Source: Parathalassolituus penaei (GTDB lineage: Bacteria > Pseudomonadota > Gammaproteobacteria > Pseudomonadales > Oceanobacteraceae). Taken from it: a DNA stretch of 64,000 bases. Positions within the stretch are counted from its first letter, which is position 1, and each line of letters begins with the position of its first letter. Position numbers and translations under genes: made by a program. A model generated the notes under the pieces. The model saw only the letters and a program-made list of their open reading frames with translations, did not search any database and had not been told where the DNA came from. This document shows, one piece after another, positions 17,758 through 30,400 of the stretch. The stretch is taken from assembly GCF_026626885.1 (NCBI RefSeq), contig NZ_JAPNOA010000025.1, forward strand, positions 62,001 through 126,000. The letters run 5' to 3'.

Positions 17758-19152
17758 TTATTTGCCAATACAGAAACTGCCGAAGATCTTGCCGAGCAGA
17801 TCATCAGCGCTGAATTCGCCGGTGATCTCACCCAAAGCCTTCTGGGCGGCACGCAGATCCTCCGCCAGCAATTCCCCTGCAGCCATTCCGTGAAGCTGCT
17901 CCAAACCGCTCTCAAGCGCTTTGCGGGCCTGTTGCAGGGCCTCCAGATGACGACGACGCGCCAGGAAACCCCCTTCACCACCGGCATCAAAGCCCATGAC
18001 GGCTTTCAGGTGTTCGCGCAGGGGTTCGATACCAATCTGCTCACGGGCCGACAGACGCAGCACCGGAAAACGGCCTTCGCGATCCAGCCCCGGTACTTCC
18101 GCCGACAGGTCAATCTTGTTTCGAATCACGGTAATACGGCCGCTTTCAATGAGCTGATCAGTAAGTGAGTGCTCACCTCGCTCATCGTACAAACGATGCA
18201 ACAAGGCCTCCGGATCGGTTTCATCACTGCTGGAGTCAATCATCAGCAGGATACGGTCAGCCTTGCTGATTTCATCCCAGGCACGCTGGATACCAATCCG
18301 TTCAACCGCGTCCGGAGCGTCACGCAGACCGGCGGTGTCGATGATGTGTAACGGCATACCGTCGATATGGATGTGTTCACGCAGCACGTCACGGGTAGTA
18401 CCGGCAATGTCGGTCACAATCGCGCGTTCGTGGCCAGCGAGGGCATTCAACAACGATGACTTGCCAGCATTCGGACGACCCGCAATCACCACACTCATGC
18501 CTTCCCGCAGTAGGCTACCCTGATTGGCTTCGCGCTGTACGCCCTGCAAACGCTCAAACACCGCCTGCAGCATACCCGCGACCTTGCCATCCGACAGGAA
18601 GTCGATTTCTTCTTCGGGGAAATCAATGGCGGCTTCCACGTACATACGCAGCTCAATCAGGCTGCTGACCAGATCGTGGATGCGATTGGAAAACTCGCCC
18701 TGCAGGGAGCGCAGGGCACAACGTGCCGCCTGTTCCGACGCACAATCAATCAGGTCAGCAATGGCTTCGGCCTGAGCGAGGTCCATCTTGTCGTTGAGAA
18801 ACGCCCGCTCGGAAAACTCGCCGGGCCGTGCCAGCCGACAACCGCGGGCGGTCAGGCTGCGCAGCAGCAAGTCGAGTACCACCGGGCCACCATGGCCCTG
18901 CAGTTCCAGAACGTCTTCTCCCGTAAAGGAGTTGGGGCCTGGGAAATACAGGGCAATGCCCTGATCCAGCACTTCGCCTTCAAGGCCATAGAACGGCCCA
19001 TAGTACGCATAACGAGGCGCAGGCAGACGACCCAGCACCTGCTCGCCCAAAGTGGCTGCCAGCGGCCCGGAAACGCGCACAATGCCAACCCCGCCACGGC
19101 CAGGGGCGGTCGCAATGGCAACGATGGTATCGGTATGAACACTGGACGACAT
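17758..19152 (-). CDS. mnmE: tRNA uridine-5-carboxymethylaminomethyl(34) synthesis GTPase MnmE
   Basis: GTPase partner of MnmG (464 aa). Start at 19152 because GAGGAG lies upstream and [20 protein letters not shown] is the family N-terminus; an upstream frame extension to 19233 is unlikely. The N-terminal domain binds folate. The inserted G domain has [29 protein letters not shown] and NKIDL at about residues 220-340. The protein ends with the catalytic C-terminal Cys motif FCIGK. It follows yidC after a terminator and is therefore probably transcribed from its own promoter. Confidence 0.97.
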   Translation of the reverse strand: MSSSVHTDTIVAIATAPGRGGVGIVRVSGPLAATLGEQVLGRLPAPRYAYYGPFYGLEGEVLDQGIALYFPGPNSFTGEDVLELQGHGGPVVLDLLLRSLTARGCRLARPGEFSERAFLNDKMDLAQAEAIADLIDCASEQAARCALRSLQGEFSNRIHDLVSSLIELRMYVEAAIDFPEEEIDFLSDGKVAGMLQAVFERLQGVQREANQGSLLREGMSVVIAGRPNAGKSSLLNALAGHERAIVTDIAGTTRDVLREHIHIDGMPLHIIDTAGLRDAPDAVERIGIQRAWDEISKADRILLMIDSSSDETDPEALLHRLYDERGEHSLTDQLIESGRITVIRNKIDLSAEVPGLDREGRFPVLRLSAREQIGIEPLREHLKAVMGFDAGGEGGFLARRRHLEALQQARKALESGLEQLHGMAAGELLAEDLRAAQKALGEITGEFSADDLLGKIFGSFCIGK

Positions 19153-19233
19153 GACAACAACTCCTCGAAACACAAACAGGGCTCTGGTGACGGGCTTCAG
19201 TGTACCCGCAAGCCACGCATAACAAACGCACAT

Positions 19234-19261
19234 AACAAAAAAGGCGCCGAAGCGCCTTTAG
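19234..19261 (-). terminator. Intrinsic terminator of the rpmH-rnpA-yidD-yidC operon
   Basis: Stem AAAGGCGC/GCGCCTTT with a TTCG tetraloop on the minus strand, followed by a T run; it lies 18 nt past the yidC stop. Confidence 0.88.
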
Positions 19262-19277
19262 TGGATCAAAAGCGGGA

Positions 19278-20942
19278 TCAGGCCCCTTTTTCGATCTGTT
19301 TGGTGATCACGTACTGCTGGGCAATGGACAGGATGTTGTTACACACCCAGTACAGTACCAGACCAGCCGGGAACCACAGGAAGAACACGGTGAACATGAT
19401 TGGCATCAGCTGCATCACACGTGCTTGCATCGGATCTGGTGGAGCCGGGTTCAGCTTCATCTGGATAAACATGGAAGCACCCATGATCAGCGGCAGAATG
19501 AAATAAGGGTCCATGACCGACATGTCCTTGATCCACAGCGCAAATGGCGCCTGACGCAGTTCCACGGATTCCATCAGTACCCAGTACAGGGAGATGAATA
19601 CCGGCATCTGGATCAGCATTGGCAGACAGCCACCGAGCGGATTGATCTTCTCGCGCTTGTACAGCGCCATCATTTCCTGGCCCAGTTTCTCACGGTTATC
19701 AGCATACTTTTCCTTCAGTTCCTGCATCTTCGGACCAACCTTGCGCATGTTGGCCATAGAGCGGTAGCTCATTGCAGACGGGTAGAAGAACAGCAGCTTC
19801 ACACAGACAGTCAGCAGGATGATTGCAACACCCCAGTTGCCAACCAGACCATGGAAGAAAATCAGACCAGCAAACAGCGGCTGGGCAATCCACCACAACC
19901 AGCCGTAATCCACGGTCAGATCCAGGTGTTCAGCCACTTCGGCCAGACGATCCTGGGATTTTGGGCCCATATACAGGCTGGCACCGGTCTCAGCAGTAGC
20001 ACCAGCAGCGACGGTCATTGGCTGATCGTAGAAACCGAAGATGTAGTTACCATTCACAAAACGGCCGTTGAACGTGTGGCTGGCGCTCTGGTCAGGTACC
20101 CAGGCGCTGACGAAGTAGTGTTGCAGCATGGCTGCCCAACCACCTTCGTGCTGGTTCTTGTACGGCTGTTCTTCCAGATCCTTGAAGGTCACCTTTTCGT
20201 AACGGTTTTCCTTGCTGGTAGTCGCCGCCCCCAGGTAAGCGTTCATACCCATGGAGCTGGACTTGGATGGATCTGCAGAACCGTCACGCTTCAGCTGGGC
20301 AAAGAACACACCCTGCCAGTCTTCAGACGAGGTGTTGTGGATACGGTAAGTCACGTCCACCAGGTAATCACCACGACGGAAAGTGAACACTTTTTCGACC
20401 AGACCTTTGGCAGTCTCAGCTTTCAGAACCACTGACAGAGAGTCAGCACCGTCTTTCAGCTCGTAGGAAGTGGCATCAACAACAAAACGGGCAGCGCCGT
20501 TGTTATCAACACCGTCACGACCAATCAGACCACTCTGGGCCACATAGGTACGACGCTCGTTCTGCTCCAGCAGCACAAACGGAGTGTCTTTCTGATCCAC
20601 TGCAACCGGGTAAGCCGGCAGCAGGGCCTGAACAATTTCACCGCCCCGTGGATCGATGGTGATATCCAGCACGTCAGTGCGCACACGTACAGGTTCAGTA
20701 GAACCAGTAACCGCAGCAACGACAGGCTGACCATCAAGGGTAGGGTGTTCAGAGTTGGCGGATGCCACGCTGGCAACCGGCGCTTCGCTCTCGGTATTGA
20801 GAACAACATCCATCGGAGCAGTACTGCCAGGCTTCTGACCGTAGTCATCGTTCCAGGCAAGAATCATCAAATAACTGCTGATGGCAAGACCAATAAAAAT
20901 AACCGTACGGCGGATATCCATCTTCAGGGTTTCCGTTGACAA
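19278..20942 (-). CDS. yidC: Membrane protein insertase YidC
   Basis: Inner-membrane insertase (554 aa). The N-terminal helix near residues 12-28 is followed by a large periplasmic beta-sandwich domain (about residues 60-340). The C-terminal conserved core has five helices with [20 protein letters not shown], the catalytic groove region ([17 protein letters not shown]) and a final [11 protein letters not shown] segment. It is part of the classical rpmH-rnpA-yidD-yidC block and overlaps the end of yidD. Confidence 0.98.
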   Translation of the reverse strand: MSTETLKMDIRRTVIFIGLAISSYLMILAWNDDYGQKPGSTAPMDVVLNTESEAPVASVASANSEHPTLDGQPVVAAVTGSTEPVRVRTDVLDITIDPRGGEIVQALLPAYPVAVDQKDTPFVLLEQNERRTYVAQSGLIGRDGVDNNGAARFVVDATSYELKDGADSLSVVLKAETAKGLVEKVFTFRRGDYLVDVTYRIHNTSSEDWQGVFFAQLKRDGSADPSKSSSMGMNAYLGAATTSKENRYEKVTFKDLEEQPYKNQHEGGWAAMLQHYFVSAWVPDQSASHTFNGRFVNGNYIFGFYDQPMTVAAGATAETGASLYMGPKSQDRLAEVAEHLDLTVDYGWLWWIAQPLFAGLIFFHGLVGNWGVAIILLTVCVKLLFFYPSAMSYRSMANMRKVGPKMQELKEKYADNREKLGQEMMALYKREKINPLGGCLPMLIQMPVFISLYWVLMESVELRQAPFALWIKDMSVMDPYFILPLIMGASMFIQMKLNPAPPDPMQARVMQLMPIMFTVFFLWFPAGLVLYWVCNNILSIAQQYVITKQIEKGA

Positions 20943-21223
20943 CAGTTGGAAGAATGGTGATCAGCGAGGTCGGGAACCATATCGACTCCGTGCTGACCCC
21001 AGGGATGGCAGCGAGACAGGCGCTTCAGTGTGAGCCAGCCTCCGGTCCAGGCGCCGTAGCGCTGGATGGCTTCGAGCCCATAGGCAGAGCAGGAAGGATA
21101 AAAACGGCAACGATTCGGCAGCATCGGGCTGATGGCATACCGATACACCCGGATTAACAACAAAAACAAACGAGCCAGAAGACTAGCGCCGCTTTTTTCG
21201 CTGGCTGTTATCGGGTTTGGCAT
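20924..21223 (-). CDS. yidD: Membrane protein insertion efficiency factor YidD
   Basis: 99-aa YidD/HAF-family protein with the hallmark [30 protein letters not shown] (residues 24-53) containing the conserved Cys pair. The family's [10 protein letters not shown] follows. It overlaps rnpA upstream (41 nt) and yidC downstream (19 nt), as is common in this operon. A helper of YidC-dependent insertion is the accepted role. Confidence 0.94.
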   Translation of the reverse strand: MPNPITASEKSGASLLARLFLLLIRVYRYAISPMLPNRCRFYPSCSAYGLEAIQRYGAWTGGWLTLKRLSRCHPWGQHGVDMVPDLADHHSSNCCQRKP

Positions 21224-21575
21224 GGCTGGGGCGCCTCAATCTGAACCAAAGGGCGTCAATCATCTCACGCAGCTGCTGGTTATCCAGTTCAGTACAGCCA
21301 GAGCGGGCGAGGATGACAAAGTCCTGTGCTTCGAGCTTTGCCTGATTCAGGCGGAACGATTCACGGACAATACGTTTGATGCGATTGCGGTCAACAGCGT
21401 GACGAACCTGTTTTTTCGCAATCACGAAGCCCAGTCGTGCCTGAGCCTGTTGATTGGCGCTTGCCAGGATCAACAGGCACGGCGTGCTCCCGCGCCATTC
21501 GGTGTTATCAAATACCCGCTTGAATTCAGCCGGTCGGAGCAGTCGCGCGTTACGGCTGAAATCGAATGCAGACAT
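21183..21575 (-). CDS. rnpA: Ribonuclease P protein component
   Basis: Protein subunit of RNase P (130 aa from the chosen start). It begins [22 protein letters not shown] and carries the RNR signature [17 protein letters not shown] near residues 62-78. The frame is open to 21695, but that extension would overlap rpmH and exceed the family's usual 115-135 residues, so the ATG at 21575 is preferred although its Shine-Dalgarno is weak. The C-terminal tail [11 protein letters not shown] is basic. Confidence 0.93.
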   Translation of the reverse strand: MSAFDFSRNARLLRPAEFKRVFDNTEWRGSTPCLLILASANQQAQARLGFVIAKKQVRHAVDRNRIKRIVRESFRLNQAKLEAQDFVILARSGCTELDNQQLREMIDALWFRLRRPSHAKPDNSQRKKRR

Positions 21576-21615
21576 TTGAAACTGGAAACTGGTTACAGGA
21601 GCCTGGTAGTTACGC

Positions 21616-21786
<171 letters not shown>

Positions 21787-21799
21787 TTAAAGGGCGGCA

Positions 21800-21828
21800 A
21801 TTGTAGGTTAAAGCAGGTGCCAAGGCAA
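21800..21828 (-). promoter_or_regulatory. Probable sigma-70 promoter of rpmH
   Basis: On the minus strand TTGCCT is followed by a 17-bp spacer and TACAAT, about 50 nt upstream of the rpmH start codon. Four of six -35 bases and five of six -10 bases match consensus. Confidence 0.6.
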
Positions 21829-22113
21829 TGATTATTCCATGAACACTTTTGCTGACCGTAAATCCCCTTCGAGGCGCAACAAGTTACGGATTTTTCAGCA
21901 CTTTTTCCAGTGCAATCGCTTACGGTCAGCAAATCTTTCCAAACGTTCGCGCAATTTTTTGACCGATCAGATTTTAGCCCGCCTTGGCAAAACTGCTCAA
22001 AATCCGACCTGTCCGACCCCAAATCGGTCAGCAAAATTAGTCTGTGAATGGAAATCTGGTCTGAAGGTAAGGGGAAGGGGTTTGATGTTATGGTTTTTAC
22101 TGTTGGCAATTTC

Positions 22114-22122
22114 TGTGGATAA
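22114..22122 (-). promoter_or_regulatory. DnaA box 1 of oriC candidate
   Basis: TGTGGATAA, the reverse complement of TTATCCACA, next to T-rich DNA (TTATTTCTCTTTC) that could be the unwinding element. Confidence 0.78.
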
Positions 22123-22292
22123 CAATTATTTCTCTTTCTGAAACAATGGTTTGCGCGATGAATAACCGCATAGAAAAGACGTTGGTGAGCTGGGATTTAG
22201 CTGACCGGAAGAGGTGCATAAGATAGCCGGTTATACAGTCCGGCGAAAGTCGTCGATTTGTGCTGTGGAGCATCCTCAGGGTTATCGTCGGG

Positions 22293-22301
22293 TTATCCAC
22301 A
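22293..22301 (+). promoter_or_regulatory. DnaA box 2 of oriC candidate
   Basis: Perfect TTATCCACA, 103 nt upstream of the dnaA start codon. Confidence 0.78.
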
Positions 22302-22341
22302 GAAAGTATCACACGCCGATTTGCTGACCGGAAGAATATCC

Positions 22342-22350
22342 TGTGGATAA
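22342..22350 (-). promoter_or_regulatory. DnaA box 3 of oriC candidate / dnaA control region
   Basis: TGTGGATAA (minus-strand TTATCCACA) 54 nt upstream of the dnaA GTG, immediately after a GCTGACCGGAAGAA repeat copy. The spacing fits autoregulation of dnaA. Confidence 0.76.
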
Positions 22351-22403
22351 GTTGAGCGGCTTTGATTAGAATGCTCGTCCCGTTTTTTTCCTAGCCGTTT
22401 GAG

Positions 22404-23930
22404 GTGTCAGTGACCGCCCTGTGGGAAGAGTGTCTGCGTAGCCTGGAGCACGAGTTGCCAACGCAGCAATACAACACCTGGATTCGTCCATTGATTGCGT
22501 CATCGCGTAATCAGCAGCTGATTCTGAGCGCCCCGAACCGCTTTGTGCGCGACTGGGTTAAAGACAAGTATCTGCAGCGCATACAGGAAATCCTCTCCGA
22601 CCTGAATGGTGGGCGGATTACGCATGTCGATCTGGTCGTGGGGGAGTCACAACCCATGTTCCGGCCGCCTGAGCCTTCCCGTGTGGTCACTCCACCACCA
22701 ACGGCACCGGTCAGTGCGCCGAGTTTTGCGGCGACCCGTGCCCGTGCCGAAGACAATCTGCCCGAAGATGATGATTTTGGTGCACCAGTGCCGTCACAAC
22801 CGGCCAGCTCCATTATTATTCCGGCCAGTGCTGCTGCTCCGGCGGTTGCTGCTGCCGCTGCGAAAAACAGTAACCGTCGTGAAGTGCAGGTAGAAGGTGG
22901 CGTCAAACACCGCAGCTTCCTGAACCCGGCGTTTACGTTCAAAACCTTCGTGGAAGGTAAGTCGAACCAGCTGGCCCATGCGGCAGCACGTCAGGTGGCG
23001 GAAAACGCCGGTGGTTCCTACAACCCCCTCTTTATATATGGCGGCGTAGGTCTGGGTAAGACGCACCTGATGCACGCGGTGGGTAACTACCTGCAAAGCA
23101 AGAATCCGAATGCCAAGGTGCTGTATGTGCATTCCGAGCGTTTTGTGCAGGACATGGTAAAAGCCCTGCAGCTCAACGCCATCAACGAATTCAAACGTTT
23201 CTACCGTGGCCTGGACGCGTTGTTAATCGACGATATCCAGTTCTTTGCGGGCAAGGAACGTTCCCAGGAAGAGTTCTTCCACACCTTCAACGCCCTGTTG
23301 GAAGGTGGTCAGCAGATGATTCTGACCTGTGACCGTTATCCGAAAGAGATCCACGGTCTGGAAGAGCGTCTGAAATCCCGCTTCGGTTGGGGTCTGACGG
23401 TGGGTGTAGAACCTCCGGAACTGGAAACCCGGGTTGCGATCCTGATGAAAAAGGCCGAGCAGAGTAATATTCATCTGCCGGACGACGCTGCATTCTTTGT
23501 GGCGCAACGGATTCGCTCCAACGTGCGTGAACTGGAAGGCGCCCTCAAGCGGGTTATTGCCAGCGCCCAGTTCACCGGCAGTGAAATCACCCTGCCGTTT
23601 ATCAAGGAATCCCTGAAAGACCTGCTGGCTCTGCAAGAGCGGCAGGTCAGTATTGATAACATCCAGCGCATTGTTGCCGACTATTACAAAATCAAGATCT
23701 CTGATTTATCATCTAAGCGCCGTACCAGATCGGTAGCCAGACCGCGCCAGGTCGCGATGGCTCTGAGCAAGGAGCTTACCAATCACAGTCTTCCAGAGAT
23801 TGGTGAGGCTTTCGGAGGGCGCGACCATACCACCGTGTTGCACGCGTGTCGTAAAGTCAAAGAGCTGCAACAAACAAGCGCAGATGTTGCGGAAGATTAC
23901 AAAAATCTGCTGCGTTCACTGACAACCTGA
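22404..23930 (+). CDS. dnaA: Chromosomal replication initiator protein DnaA
   Basis: AAA+ initiator (508 aa). It starts with GTG at 22404 directly after GAG. Domain I covers residues 1-80 ([23 protein letters not shown] region). A Pro/Ala-rich domain II linker runs to about residue 165 and is somewhat long. The AAA+ core has [15 protein letters not shown] and [13 protein letters not shown]. Domain IV carries the DnaA-box reader [13 protein letters not shown] near residue 478. It heads the rightward dnaA-dnaN-recF-gyrB cluster. Confidence 0.98.
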   Translation: MSVTALWEECLRSLEHELPTQQYNTWIRPLIASSRNQQLILSAPNRFVRDWVKDKYLQRIQEILSDLNGGRITHVDLVVGESQPMFRPPEPSRVVTPPPTAPVSAPSFAATRARAEDNLPEDDDFGAPVPSQPASSIIIPASAAAPAVAAAAAKNSNRREVQVEGGVKHRSFLNPAFTFKTFVEGKSNQLAHAAARQVAENAGGSYNPLFIYGGVGLGKTHLMHAVGNYLQSKNPNAKVLYVHSERFVQDMVKALQLNAINEFKRFYRGLDALLIDDIQFFAGKERSQEEFFHTFNALLEGGQQMILTCDRYPKEIHGLEERLKSRFGWGLTVGVEPPELETRVAILMKKAEQSNIHLPDDAAFFVAQRIRSNVRELEGALKRVIASAQFTGSEITLPFIKESLKDLLALQERQVSIDNIQRIVADYYKIKISDLSSKRRTRSVARPRQVAMALSKELTNHSLPEIGEAFGGRDHTTVLHACRKVKELQQTSADVAEDYKNLLRSLTT

Positions 23931-23946
23931 ACCTGAGTGGAGAACC

Positions 23947-25047
23947 ATGAAATTCGTCATCTCAAGGGAAGCCCTGCTTCGCCCCCTGCAACTGGTTGCC
24001 GGGGTCGTGGAAAAGCGGCAAACCCTGCCTGTACTCTCGAATGTGCTGCTGCAAGTACGCGGTCAGCAACTGTCTCTGACTGGTACAGACCTCGAGGTTG
24101 AACTGATTGGCCGCGTTACCCTGGACGAGGTTGGGATTGAAGGTGAAATAACGGTTCCCGGCAAAAAGCTGATGGACATCTGCCGCTCCCTGCCAGATGG
24201 TGCCCAGCTGGAAATCGCCCTGGAAGACCAGCGTGTTAACGTACGCTCCGGTCGTTCCCGTTTCACCCTGTCGACCCTGCCAGCCACAGAATTCCCGAAT
24301 GTTGATTCCGTGGGTGAAGAAAAAACCTTCGCCATGAGTCAGCAGGTACTGCGTCGCGCCATCGATCGCACCAGCTTCGCCATGGCCCAGCAGGACGTAC
24401 GTTATTACCTGAACGGTATGCTGTTTGAAGTCGGGCAGGACAGCCTGCGCACGGTTGCTACCGACGGTCACCGTCTGGCGACCTGCCGTGTTGATATCAG
24501 CGGTCCGGATGAAGCCCGTCAGATCATTCTACCACGCAAGGGCGTGCTGGAACTGGCCAAGCTGCTGACGGACGCTGACGTCAGTGTGACCCTGGCGTTC
24601 AGCGCCAATCACCTGCGTGCCCATACTGAAAACTTCAGCTTCACTTCCAAACTGGTGGACGGCAAGTTCCCGGATTACACCCGTGTGATTCCGAAGAACG
24701 GCACCAACGTGCTGATTGCCAACCGTCAGGAGCTGCGTCAGGTTTTTGCGCGTACCGCGATTCTGTCCAACGAAAAATACCGTGGTGTACGTCTGTTGCT
24801 GAGCACCGACATACTGCAGGTATTTGCCAATAACCCGGAACAGGAAGAAGCCGAAGAATCCGTAGGAGTGCACTATAATGGTGCATCCCTGGAGATGGGC
24901 TTTAACGTGTCCTACCTGCAAGATGTGATGTCCGTGATTGCCACGGAAAACGTCAAGATGACCCTGTCTGATGCCAACAGCAGTGCGCTGCTGGAAGAAC
25001 CAGAGGGTGGGGATTCCGTCTACGTTGTTATGCCGATGCGTTTGTAA
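23947..25047 (+). CDS. dnaN: DNA polymerase III subunit beta (sliding clamp)
   Basis: Beta clamp (366 aa, the E. coli length) of three similar domains. The N-terminus MKFVISREALLRPLQLVAGVVEKRQTLP is typical and the C-terminus ends VYVVMPMRL as in the family. GGAG lies 5 nt before the start and 16 nt separate it from dnaA, so co-transcription is likely. Confidence 0.98.
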   Translation: MKFVISREALLRPLQLVAGVVEKRQTLPVLSNVLLQVRGQQLSLTGTDLEVELIGRVTLDEVGIEGEITVPGKKLMDICRSLPDGAQLEIALEDQRVNVRSGRSRFTLSTLPATEFPNVDSVGEEKTFAMSQQVLRRAIDRTSFAMAQQDVRYYLNGMLFEVGQDSLRTVATDGHRLATCRVDISGPDEARQIILPRKGVLELAKLLTDADVSVTLAFSANHLRAHTENFSFTSKLVDGKFPDYTRVIPKNGTNVLIANRQELRQVFARTAILSNEKYRGVRLLLSTDILQVFANNPEQEEAEESVGVHYNGASLEMGFNVSYLQDVMSVIATENVKMTLSDANSSALLEEPEGGDSVYVVMPMRL

Positions 25048-25052
25048 TATCT

Positions 25053-28618
<3,566 letters not shown>

Positions 28619-28638
28619 TAAAACCCAGTAATCATGCG

Positions 28639-28674
28639 GGCCCCGGCGAACATAAGTTCTCCGGGGCTTTTTTA
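28639..28674 (+). terminator. Intrinsic terminator of the dnaA-dnaN-recF-gyrB cluster
   Basis: Stem GCCCCGG/CCGGGGC (28640-28646 and 28661-28667), extended by inner GAAC/GTTC pairing, followed by TTTTTTATT. It lies 22 nt after the gyrB stop. Confidence 0.9.
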
Positions 28675-28741
28675 TTGCGTCACGTTTGTGACCGGTCACG
28701 ACGGGTTATGCATAGCCCTGCGCACAAGATTATCCACGAAG

Positions 28742-28750
28742 TTATCCACA
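28742..28750 (+). promoter_or_regulatory. DnaA box upstream of fabV
   Basis: Perfect TTATCCACA with a one-mismatch box (TTATCCACG) 12 nt upstream at 28730-28738. Confidence 0.65.
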
Positions 28751-28836
28751 GGCTGGGTGAAGTTCCGCTGTGGAAACAGCCGCCGCCTGATGTTGATCAT
28801 TGTCGACCTGCAGGCAAGGCTGTTATCCGCTCGTCA

Positions 28837-28847
28837 GGTGGTATAAT
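28837..28847 (+). promoter_or_regulatory. Probable fabV promoter (extended -10)
   Basis: Perfect -10 TATAAT at 28842-28847 preceded by TGG (extended -10); a weak -35 (CTGTTA, 16-bp spacing) lies upstream. It is about 93 nt before the fabV ATG. Confidence 0.6.
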
Positions 28848-28939
28848 CCCAGCCTGTTTTTGCCGGGGTTCTATCCGCACAGTCTTGATTGCAAGGCTCT
28901 GGCCGCTTTATCCGCAATCACCATCAACAGGAATGATTC

Positions 28940-30133
28940 ATGATTATCAAACCCAAAGTCCGCGGTTTTATGTGTGTGACCACCCATCCGGTCGGTTGCG
29001 AAGCCAACGTAAAAGAGCAGATTGATTTCATCAAGGCTCAGGCTCCAATCTCCGCCATGCCAAAACGCGTTCTGGTGATTGGCGCTTCCACCGGTTATGG
29101 TCTGGCTGCCCGTATCGCTGCGGCGTTTGGTGGTGGTGCTGCCACTCTGGGTCTGTTCTTCGAAAAAGAAGGCTCCGAGAAGAAACCGGGTACCGCTGGC
29201 TGGTACAACTCGGCAGCGTTCCACAAGTTCGCTGAAGCCGAAGGCCTGTACGCCAAGAGCATTAACGGTGACGCGTTCACCGACGAGATCAAACAGAAAA
29301 CCATCGACACCATCAAAGCTGACCTCGGTCAGGTTGACCTGGTGATCTACAGCCTGGCGGCTCCACGTCGTACCCACCCGAAAACCGGCGTGGTACACAG
29401 CTCTACCCTGAAGCCAATCGGTAAAGATGTAACCCTGCTGGGTATCAACACCGACAAGGAAGAAATCCAGGAATTCACCCTGCCAGCCGCTTCTGAAGAA
29501 GACATCGCCAACACCGTAGCGGTGATGGGTGGTGAAGACTGGCAGATGTGGATCGACGCGTTGGACGAAGCCGGTGTGCTGGCCGATGGCGCCAAGACCT
29601 CTGCGTTCACCTACCTGGGTGAAAAAGTGACCCGCGACATTTACTGGGGCGGCACCATCGGTCAGGCCAAACAGGACCTCGACAAGAAGGTGATTGGCAT
29701 CCGTGAAAAGCTGGCAGCCAAAGGCGGTGACGCTCGTGTTGCTGTTCTGAAAGCGGTGGTAACCCAGGCTTCTTCTGCGATTCCAATCATGCCGCTGTAC
29801 CTGGCACTGCTGTTCAAAACCATGAAGGCCGCCGGTACTCACGAAGGCTGTATTGAACAGCTCTATCGCCTGTACGCCGAGTGTCTGTATAGCGATAGCC
29901 CACGTCTGGACGAAGAAGGCCGTGCTCGTGTTGACGAGCTGGAACTGCAACCGGAAATCCAGAAAGCCGTGGAAGATGCGTGGGACAAGATCTCCACCGA
30001 AACCATCGCCACCGAAACCGACTTCGTCGGTTACAAGGCTGACTTCCTGCGTCTGTTCGGTTTTGGTATCGACGGTGTGGATTACGAAGCTGACGTAAAC
30101 CCGGTAGTGGATATCAAAGACCTGGTGGTCTGA
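28940..30133 (+). CDS. fabV: Enoyl-[ACP] / trans-2-enoyl-CoA reductase FabV
   Basis: NADH-dependent enoyl reductase (397 aa) of the FabV/TER family, completing each fatty-acid elongation cycle; FabV enzymes tend to be triclosan-insensitive. It starts [20 protein letters not shown] as in the family. The Rossmann loop [21 protein letters not shown] lies near residues 43-63, and the catalytic Tyr-(X)8-Lys is in [10 protein letters not shown] near residue 235. No fabI is seen in the window. Monocistronic, with its own promoter and a strong terminator. Confidence 0.96.
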   Translation: MIIKPKVRGFMCVTTHPVGCEANVKEQIDFIKAQAPISAMPKRVLVIGASTGYGLAARIAAAFGGGAATLGLFFEKEGSEKKPGTAGWYNSAAFHKFAEAEGLYAKSINGDAFTDEIKQKTIDTIKADLGQVDLVIYSLAAPRRTHPKTGVVHSSTLKPIGKDVTLLGINTDKEEIQEFTLPAASEEDIANTVAVMGGEDWQMWIDALDEAGVLADGAKTSAFTYLGEKVTRDIYWGGTIGQAKQDLDKKVIGIREKLAAKGGDARVAVLKAVVTQASSAIPIMPLYLALLFKTMKAAGTHEGCIEQLYRLYAECLYSDSPRLDEEGRARVDELELQPEIQKAVEDAWDKISTETIATETDFVGYKADFLRLFGFGIDGVDYEADVNPVVDIKDLVV

Positions 30134-30161
30134 TCTGTGGTGACAGGGTTAGCCGTGTGAC

Positions 30162-30177
30162 TGTTCCACGTGGAACG
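30162..30177. promoter_or_regulatory. parS site after fabV
   Basis: TGTTCCACGTGGAACG; perfect 14-bp palindromic core, intergenic, 29 nt past the fabV stop. Confidence 0.87.
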
Positions 30178-30192
30178 CCTGCGGCGACCCCC

Positions 30193-30235
30193 AAAAACAA
30201 AAAAGCCAGCGCGAAGCGCTGGCTTTTTTGTTTTT
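30193..30235. terminator. Strong bidirectional terminator after fabV
   Basis: A 20-bp perfect stem: positions 30193-30212 pair with 30216-30235 around a GAA loop. The core is GCCAGCGC/GCGCTGGC with A-rich and T-rich arms, so it should work in both directions. It lies between two parS sites. Confidence 0.92.
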
Positions 30236-30296
30236 GATCTCTCTGAAAGAATGGCAGTGGTCATTGGCTGGTACCGATTCAACCGGGCAGGGGAGC

Positions 30297-30312
30297 TGTT
30301 TCACGTGGAACA
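30297..30312. promoter_or_regulatory. parS site upstream of the KAP NTPase gene
   Basis: TGTTTCACGTGGAACA, identical to the copy at the end of recF; 89 nt upstream of the NTPase start codon. Confidence 0.88.
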
Positions 30313-30400
30313 TTCCTCGAATCAATACGAGCAACACTGCATCAGTACCGCCCAAACGCCGCTTTGTATGAGCGACAGAACTCAAGGGAGTGACGATCAA

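Larger units (their letters stand above)
28675..28939. other. gyrB-fabV intergenic region with DnaA boxes and a palindrome
   Basis: Contains the perfect 12-bp palindrome GTGACCGGTCAC at 28688-28699. TTATCCACG at 28730-28738 and perfect TTATCCACA at 28742-28750 are DnaA boxes 12 nt apart in the same orientation. A candidate fabV promoter is at 28842-28847. Only small, non-protein-like frames are open. Confidence 0.6.

Noticed and set aside
30170-30400. N-terminal extension of the KAP NTPase frame
   Set aside because: It runs through a parS site and a perfect terminator and has no ribosome site; the ATG at 30401 has one.
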